Source: Rhodospirillales bacterium | Lineage (GTDB): Bacteria; Pseudomonadota; Alphaproteobacteria; Acetobacterales; Acetobacteraceae | Assembly (NCBI GenBank): GCA_018971455.1 | Contig: JAGXAV010000033.1 | Span: 1-10,783 of the forward strand | Direction: 5' to 3' | Length of the DNA: 10,783 bases | Shown here: in pieces, positions 6,257 to 10,783 of the stretch | Position numbering within the stretch: position 1 is the first letter of the stretch | Layout of the letters: each line of letters begins with the position of its first letter | The notes under the pieces: model-generated | Databases searched by the model: none | Told to the model about the DNA's origin: nothing | Seen by the model: the letters and a program-made list of their open reading frames with translations, nothing else | Made by a program: the position numbers and the translations under genes

Positions 6257-7780
6257 ATGACCGGAGTTTCACGCAGGGGATTGTTGCAGGCGGCCCTCGC
6301 CGCCGCGCCCGTGTTGAGCCAGATCAACCAGGCGCAGGCCGCCGGCAGCGACCACGTGACCATTGGCTGGCCGAGCGACGTGCCGAGTTGGGACCCCGAT
6401 CAGCGCTTCGCGCCGGATGCCCAGGGCATCTTCAAGATGGTGTTCGACCAACCGCTCGATCAGAGCCCGACGCTCCAGCTGGTTCCGCATCTGATCACCA
6501 AATGGCAGCTCGCGCCGGACGGGCGCAGCCTCGCCGTCACGCTGCGCGACGACGTGACCTTCCATAACGGCGACAAGATGACGAGCGCGGATTTCCGCTA
6601 CACCTTCTTCGAGCGCATCAAGGCCGACCCGAAGCTCGACATCGGCCGTTCCTGGCGCAAGGTCACCGACATCGAGACGCCCTCGCCCACCACCGCCATC
6701 ATGCGCTTCAGCAGTCCGGCCCCCACGGCACCGGTATGGCTCGCCTTCCTCGGCAGCTTCGTGGTGCCGAAGACCTATCTCGAGCATGTCGGCGCGGACG
6801 GGTTCCGCGCCAAGCCGGTCGGTACCGGGCCGTACAAGCTCGCGGAATACGAGATGAACGCGCGCATCGTGCTGGAGCGCAACGACGCCTATTGGGGCCC
6901 CAAGCCGGCGCTGAAGCGCGTGACCATCGAGATCATCAAGGACCCATCGGCCCGGGTCGCGGCGATCCAATCCGGCCAGATCGACCTCACCATCAGCGTG
7001 CCGGTGCGCGAGGTGACCCGGCTGAAGGCGATGCCGAACCTGGCCGGCGAACTGAACCCGATCACCCGCGTCATTCTTCTGCAGATTCGCAACGACGAGG
7101 GCTTCTCGGACCAGAATGTCCGCCTCGCCGCCCACCATGCCATCGACAAGGCGGCCCTTTCCAAGGCGTTCTACGGCGGGGCGGCGGTGCCCCTCTCGGT
7201 GCCGGCGACGCCCGGCACGCCGGGTTATCTGGCCGACTTCAAATTCCCCTACGATCCGGCGCAGGCCAAGGCACTGCTCGCGAAATCCGGCTACAGCCTG
7301 GCCAAGCCGAAAAAGATCCGCATGGCCACCACCAATGGCCAGTTCCCGAGCGATTACGACATCGCGCGGGCCATCGTCGCCATGTGGAAGAAGGTCGGGC
7401 TCGATGCCGAGCTGGAGGTGATCGAATACGCCAAGTATTTCGAGCTCAACCGCGGCGACAAGCTACCCGAGGCGACGCTGTATTCCTTCGACAACGCCAC
7501 CGGCGACCCGGAAATCTACACCGGCTACCTGCTCAATCCGCAGCTGCCCTTCTCGCCCTGGAAGGACAAGGTGTTCGGCGCGAAGGTCATCGCCATGTTC
7601 AACGTGGCCGACGAGAAGGCGCGCATTGCCGGCTGGCGCAAGCTCAACCGCGAGGCGGTGGAGATCGGCGCCTCGATCCCGCTGCTGCAGAGCGTGCAGA
7701 CGCTGGTGCGCAAGAAGTCGCTCGCCTACACGCGCTACGGCAATGGCTGGGTGCTCGGGCAGACCATGAAATGGTCCTAG
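6257..7780 (+). CDS. ABC transporter substrate-binding protein, family 5 (peptide/nickel type)
   Basis: Encodes 507 residues, typical for the SBP_bac_5 family of periplasmic receptors (DppA/OppA type), which hand ligands to a permease pair. The N-terminus MTGVSRRGLLQAALAAAPVLSQINQAQA reads as a signal peptide with a twin-arginine-like SRRGLLQ and a likely cut after AQA (residue 28). The mature part has the family's landmarks: an early YxxL-like start region VTIGWPSDVPSWDP (34-47), the HLITKWQLAPDGRSLAVTL block (78-96) followed by RDDVTFHNGDKMTSADF (97-113), and GTGPYKLAEY in the middle. Family 5 receptors bind di- and oligopeptides, nickel chelates, opines, sugars and also aromatic compounds, so ligand identity is open; beside a ring-degradation operon an aromatic or conjugated acid is plausible. 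First gene of the right operon, with its own promoter. Ends with TAG. Confidence 0.93.
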   Translation: MTGVSRRGLLQAALAAAPVLSQINQAQAAGSDHVTIGWPSDVPSWDPDQRFAPDAQGIFKMVFDQPLDQSPTLQLVPHLITKWQLAPDGRSLAVTLRDDVTFHNGDKMTSADFRYTFFERIKADPKLDIGRSWRKVTDIETPSPTTAIMRFSSPAPTAPVWLAFLGSFVVPKTYLEHVGADGFRAKPVGTGPYKLAEYEMNARIVLERNDAYWGPKPALKRVTIEIIKDPSARVAAIQSGQIDLTISVPVREVTRLKAMPNLAGELNPITRVILLQIRNDEGFSDQNVRLAAHHAIDKAALSKAFYGGAAVPLSVPATPGTPGYLADFKFPYDPAQAKALLAKSGYSLAKPKKIRMATTNGQFPSDYDIARAIVAMWKKVGLDAELEVIEYAKYFELNRGDKLPEATLYSFDNATGDPEIYTGYLLNPQLPFSPWKDKVFGAKVIAMFNVADEKARIAGWRKLNREAVEIGASIPLLQSVQTLVRKKSLAYTRYGNGWVLGQTMKWS

Positions 7781-7798
7781 GAGGCTAGGCCCGCCAGC

Positions 7799-8809
7799 AT
7801 GCGCCTGCTGGCCAGCCTGACGCGGCGGCTGCTGGTCGCCGTACCCATCCTGCTGGTGGTCTCCGCCCTGCTCTTCACGGCGCTGCGGGTGCTGCCGGTC
7901 GATCCGGCCGCGATGTCGATGCCGCCGAACGCGACGCGAGCGGAGATCGAGCAGGCGCGCATCCAGATGGGCCTCAACAAGCCCTTGCCCGTGCAATACG
8001 CGATCTGGCTGGGGCGGGCGGCACACGGGGATTTCGGCCAGTCGATCCATCTGCGCCGAGACGCGCTGCGCCTGGTGGCCGAGACGCTGCCGGCCACCAT
8101 CGAGCTGACGGGCGCCGCCATGCTCGTGGCCGGCATCCTCGGTGTCGCCGGCGGCCTGCTGCTGTTCGCCCTGCGCGACCGCAAGGCGGAACTGGTCGCC
8201 GAGACGGCGACGACGGTGCTGATGTCGGTGCCGGAGTTCATCTGGGCGCTGCTTTTCATCTTCATCTTCGGCGTGCTCCTGCCGGTGCTGCCCTTCACCG
8301 GAAGGCTCGCCCCCAGCCTCGACCGCCCGGTCGTCACCGGCTTCCTGCTACTCGACGCCGTGCTGGTCGGGCGAATGGACGTTCTGATGAGCGCGCTGGC
8401 GCATATGGTGCTGCCGGCCCTGGCGCTGGGGCTGGCCTTCTCCACGCCGGTCATGCGCGTGCTGCGCGCCAGCCTGCTCGATGTCTATCACGAGGATTAT
8501 ATCCGCCAGGCACGGCTGCGCGGCCTGTCGGAGACGCGGATCCTGCTGCGCCACGCCCTCAAGAACGCCTTCCTGCCAACGCTGACGCTGTTGGGCGTGC
8601 AGTTCGGCTTCCTGTTCGGCGGCTCCCTGCTGATCGAGGTGATCTATTCGTATCCCGGCATGGGCAATCTCATGGTCGATGCGGTCCGCAACGCCGACCT
8701 GCCGGTGATCCAGCTCGTCGGCTTGACGTATTGCGTGGTGGTGCTCTTCATCAACTCGGTCGTGGACGGGCTCTACCAGGTGCTCAATCCACGGCTGCGG
8801 GCGCGCTGA
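7799..8809 (+). CDS. ABC transporter permease, DppB/OppB type
   Basis: Encodes 336 residues, the usual length for the first permease of peptide/nickel-type importers. It has an N-terminal membrane helix (about 11-30), a periplasmic loop with RIQMGLNKPLPVQYAIWLG (54-72) and GDFGQSI (77-83), typical of DppB proteins, and further helices near 101-124, 138-162, 198-216, 263-283 and 306-324. The cytoplasmic coupling (EAA) loop is at 232-260, including EDYIRQARLRGLSETRIL, which contacts the ATPase. GSLLIEVIYSYPGMGNLMVDA (275-295) is another family signature. The ATG follows the binding-protein stop by 18 bases; the AGGAGG at 7779-7784 overlaps that stop and lies 14 bases from the ATG, longer than ideal, but no nearer in-frame start exists. 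It pairs with the next gene to form the membrane channel. Confidence 0.94.
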   Translation: MRLLASLTRRLLVAVPILLVVSALLFTALRVLPVDPAAMSMPPNATRAEIEQARIQMGLNKPLPVQYAIWLGRAAHGDFGQSIHLRRDALRLVAETLPATIELTGAAMLVAGILGVAGGLLLFALRDRKAELVAETATTVLMSVPEFIWALLFIFIFGVLLPVLPFTGRLAPSLDRPVVTGFLLLDAVLVGRMDVLMSALAHMVLPALALGLAFSTPVMRVLRASLLDVYHEDYIRQARLRGLSETRILLRHALKNAFLPTLTLLGVQFGFLFGGSLLIEVIYSYPGMGNLMVDAVRNADLPVIQLVGLTYCVVVLFINSVVDGLYQVLNPRLRAR

Positions 8810-8810
8810 C

Positions 8811-9656
8811 ATGCGGCGGTGGTGGCATTCCGCGCGTGTGCTCGTCGGCCTCGGCCTCGCCATCGCCGTGCTGATCTGCGGCGTGCTGGCGCCGCTGATC
8901 GCGCCGCACGACCCCAATGCGCAGGATCTTCTGGCAACGCTGCAACCGGCGGCCTGGCAGGCGGGGGGCGACAGCACGCATCTGCTCGGCACCGACAGTC
9001 TCGGGCGCGACGTTCTGGCACGGCTGATCTACGGCGCGCGGGTGGCCATCACGGTGGCGCTCGCGGCCTCCTTCGGCGCTATGGTGATCGGCAGCGCGCT
9101 GGCCTATCTCGCCGGCTATTTCGGCGGCCGGGTCGATTGGCTGATCGGTCGGGCGGTCGATGTGTGGATGTCGTTTCCGCCGGTCGTGCTCTCGCTCATC
9201 CTGATGACCGGGCTCGGCGTAGGCGAGCGCAACGTCATCTTCGCCATCATCCTGGTGGACTGGACACGCTTCTGCCGCGTGCTGCGCAGCGAGGTCCTGG
9301 TGGTGCGAAGGCGGGACTACGTGGCCGCCGCCCGCCTGGTCGGCTTCTCGCACTGGCAGACGTTGACGCGCGAGATCGTGCCGGCGACGATTCCGCTTCT
9401 GGTGACGCTGCTGACCCTGGAGATGGGGATCGCCATCGTCGTCGAGGCCATTCTCTCCTTTGTCGGCCTCGGCGTGAGTCCCGATCAGATCGCCTGGGGC
9501 CAGATGATCGCCGACGGGCGCGAGGCGATCTATCAGGCGCCATGGACCCTGTTGGCGCCGGTCCTGGCCATCTTTCTCGCCGTGGCCGGATTCAACATGC
9601 TGGGCGACGGGCTGCGGCGCAGCCTGGACGTGCGCATGGTCGAGGGGCGGGAATGA
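8811..9656 (+). CDS. ABC transporter permease, DppC/OppC type
   Basis: Encodes 281 residues, normal for the second permease of these importers. An N-terminal helix (about 9-30) is followed by APHDPNAQDL and the family hallmark HLLGTDSLGRDVLARLIYGAR (57-77). Further helices lie near 79-104, 121-137, 141-155, 193-218 and 245-263. The EAA coupling loop is RDYVAAARLVGFSHWQTLTREIVP (168-191). AILSFVGLGVSPDQIAWGQMI (213-233) is also characteristic. The start lies one base after the preceding stop (TGACATG), and the gene overlaps the ATPase start by four bases (ATGA), so the channel and motor subunits are translationally coupled. Confidence 0.94.
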   Translation: MRRWWHSARVLVGLGLAIAVLICGVLAPLIAPHDPNAQDLLATLQPAAWQAGGDSTHLLGTDSLGRDVLARLIYGARVAITVALAASFGAMVIGSALAYLAGYFGGRVDWLIGRAVDVWMSFPPVVLSLILMTGLGVGERNVIFAIILVDWTRFCRVLRSEVLVVRRRDYVAAARLVGFSHWQTLTREIVPATIPLLVTLLTLEMGIAIVVEAILSFVGLGVSPDQIAWGQMIADGREAIYQAPWTLLAPVLAIFLAVAGFNMLGDGLRRSLDVRMVEGRE

Positions 9657-10783
9657 GCCTTCTCGTCGCCCGCGGCCTGACCGTGTCGATGAACTCGCCG
9701 GGGCAGAGCGTGAAGGTGATCCGCTCGCTCGACCTGACGCTCGCGCCCGGCACCGTCACCGGGCTGGTCGGCGAGTCCGGGGCCGGCAAGTCGATGATCG
9801 GGCGCACCATCGCCCAGCTCCTGCCGGCCGGCTTCGCCGTCACCGGCGGCAGCCTGACATTCGACGGCCAGGACCTCGTGGGCATGGCGCCGAAGCGCCG
9901 CCGCGGGCTGCTCGGGCGCGATATCGCCTTCATCGCGCAGGAACCGCTGACGGCCCTCAATCCCGTGCTCACCATCGGCGCGCAGATGAACGAGCATTTC
10001 CTCCATATCGGCATCGAACCGCGCGCCGAGCGGCGACAACGCGCCATCGCCGCTCTTGAGGCGGTGCATCTGCGCGATCCCGAGGCCCTGCTGGGCCGCT
10101 ATCCGCACCAGCTCTCCGGCGGCATGTGCCAGCGCGTGCTGATCGCCATGGCCTTCGCCAGCCACCCGCGCCTGGTCATCGCCGACGAGCCGACCACGGC
10201 GCTGGATGTCACGATCCAGCAACGGGTCATGGCGCTGATGGCCGAGCTGCAGCAGCGCGACGCGACGGCGGTGCTGTTCATCACGCACGACCTGCGCCTC
10301 GCCGCCCAGATCTGCGACCATATCTGCGTACTCTACGCTGGCGCGGTGGTCGAGGAGGGTCCGGCCCGCACGGTGCTCGGCCGCCCCCAGCACCCCTACA
10401 CGCGCTGCCTGGAACTCGCCACCCCGGCGCTGCATCCACCCGCCGGCAGTGCGCGCCGCGCCCTGCTGGCCCTGCCCGAGCAGATGCCGGGGCTGCGCGC
10501 GCTGATGCAGATCGAGGGCTGCCGCTTCGCGCCGCGCTGCCCGGTGGCCGATGCGACCTGCCGCAGCATCGACCCACCGCTCGACGGCGAGGAGCATCGC
10601 GCCGCCTGCCAGTACAGCGGCGCCACGGACCATATCCGGCCCCCGCCCGCCCCGCCGGCGCACGACATCGCCCCAGGCGCGCCGCCGCTGCTGACCGTGA
10701 GCGGGCTGTCGAAGATCTTTCACGGCGGCGGGATGCTGCGGCGCAGCCACACCGTCGCGCTGCGCGATGTCGGGTTTCAGCTG
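9653..10783 (+). CDS. ABC transporter ATPase, probable fused DppD-DppF (second domain runs off window)
   Basis: Open for 377 codons to the window edge. The first ABC domain is complete: Walker A GESGAGKS (40-47), Q-loop Q96, signature LSGGM (154-158, followed by CQR where R or Q plus QR is more usual), Walker B LVIADEP (174-180) with catalytic E179, and switch H212. It powers import by hydrolysing ATP beneath the permeases. It then has the peptide-transporter C-terminal region: HPYTRCLELATP (247-258) and four cysteines C290, C296, C303 and C319 in the arrangement that binds a [4Fe-4S] cluster in some DppD/OppD proteins. Instead of stopping near 330, the frame passes a Pro/Ala-rich linker (329-345) into PLLTVSGLSKIF and VALRDVGFQL, the start of a second ABC domain. 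Fused ATPases of this kind (about 550-620 residues) are known in this family. ATG overlaps the permease stop. Confidence 0.92.
   Translation, partial: MSLLVARGLTVSMNSPGQSVKVIRSLDLTLAPGTVTGLVGESGAGKSMIGRTIAQLLPAGFAVTGGSLTFDGQDLVGMAPKRRRGLLGRDIAFIAQEPLTALNPVLTIGAQMNEHFLHIGIEPRAERRQRAIAALEAVHLRDPEALLGRYPHQLSGGMCQRVLIAMAFASHPRLVIADEPTTALDVTIQQRVMALMAELQQRDATAVLFITHDLRLAAQICDHICVLYAGAVVEEGPARTVLGRPQHPYTRCLELATPALHPPAGSARRALLALPEQMPGLRALMQIEGCRFAPRCPVADATCRSIDPPLDGEEHRAACQYSGATDHIRPPPAPPAHDIAPGAPPLLTVSGLSKIFHGGGMLRRSHTVALRDVGFQL

Noticed and set aside
6736..7788. Plus-strand open frame of 350 codons inside the binding-protein gene
   Set aside because: It is a +1 or +2 frame of the family 5 receptor gene with Arg-rich, domain-free translation; the receptor frame is continuous and carries the family motifs.
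9533..10750. Minus-strand open frame of 405 codons opposite the ATPase gene
   Set aside because: No family features; the plus strand has complete Walker A, signature and Walker B motifs over the same bases.

Overview
High-GC DNA, about two thirds G+C, from what is probably an alphaproteobacterium. This is inferred from codon use and from the IorA/IorB pair with the long-form IorB seen in aerobic proteobacteria; no rRNA or marker gene fixes the taxon. The window holds eight protein genes in two divergent, tightly packed operons, with one real intergenic region (6028-6256). I see no tRNA, rRNA, CRISPR array, insertion sequence or terminator.

Left, minus-strand operon, in order of transcription: iorA (6027-3892), iorB (3890-2376), a Rieske ring-hydroxylating oxygenase alpha subunit (2365-1052), its beta subunit (1055-585), and the N-terminal 192 residues of an acyl-CoA ligase (576 to the window edge). 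Genes overlap by 4 bases or are 1 to 10 bases apart, so one transcript is likely. The operon combines a 2-oxoacid:ferredoxin oxidoreductase of the indolepyruvate type, a two-subunit aromatic oxygenase and a CoA ligase, which points to catabolism of an aromatic or indolic acid.

Right, plus-strand operon: a family 5 substrate-binding protein (6257-7780), two permeases (7799-8809 and 8811-9656) and an ATPase (9653 to the window edge). This is a dipeptide/nickel-type ABC importer. The ATPase continues from one complete ABC domain into the start of a second, so it is probably a fused DppD-DppF protein.

The 229-base intergenic region carries a divergent promoter pair. Each promoter has a good -35 hexamer and, overlapping the spacer and -10 region, a copy of a related 14-base motif (GTTGAAGCTTAAAC and TTTGAGCCTTAAAC). 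The matching geometry suggests that one regulator controls uptake and breakdown together. No regulator gene lies in the window.

Most economical reading: the ABC importer brings in an aromatic or indolic substrate and the left operon degrades it. Gene content resembles, from memory, the Rieske-dioxygenase type of indole-3-acetate (auxin) catabolic locus described in Variovorax and Bradyrhizobium. The substrate is a hypothesis, not something the sequence proves.
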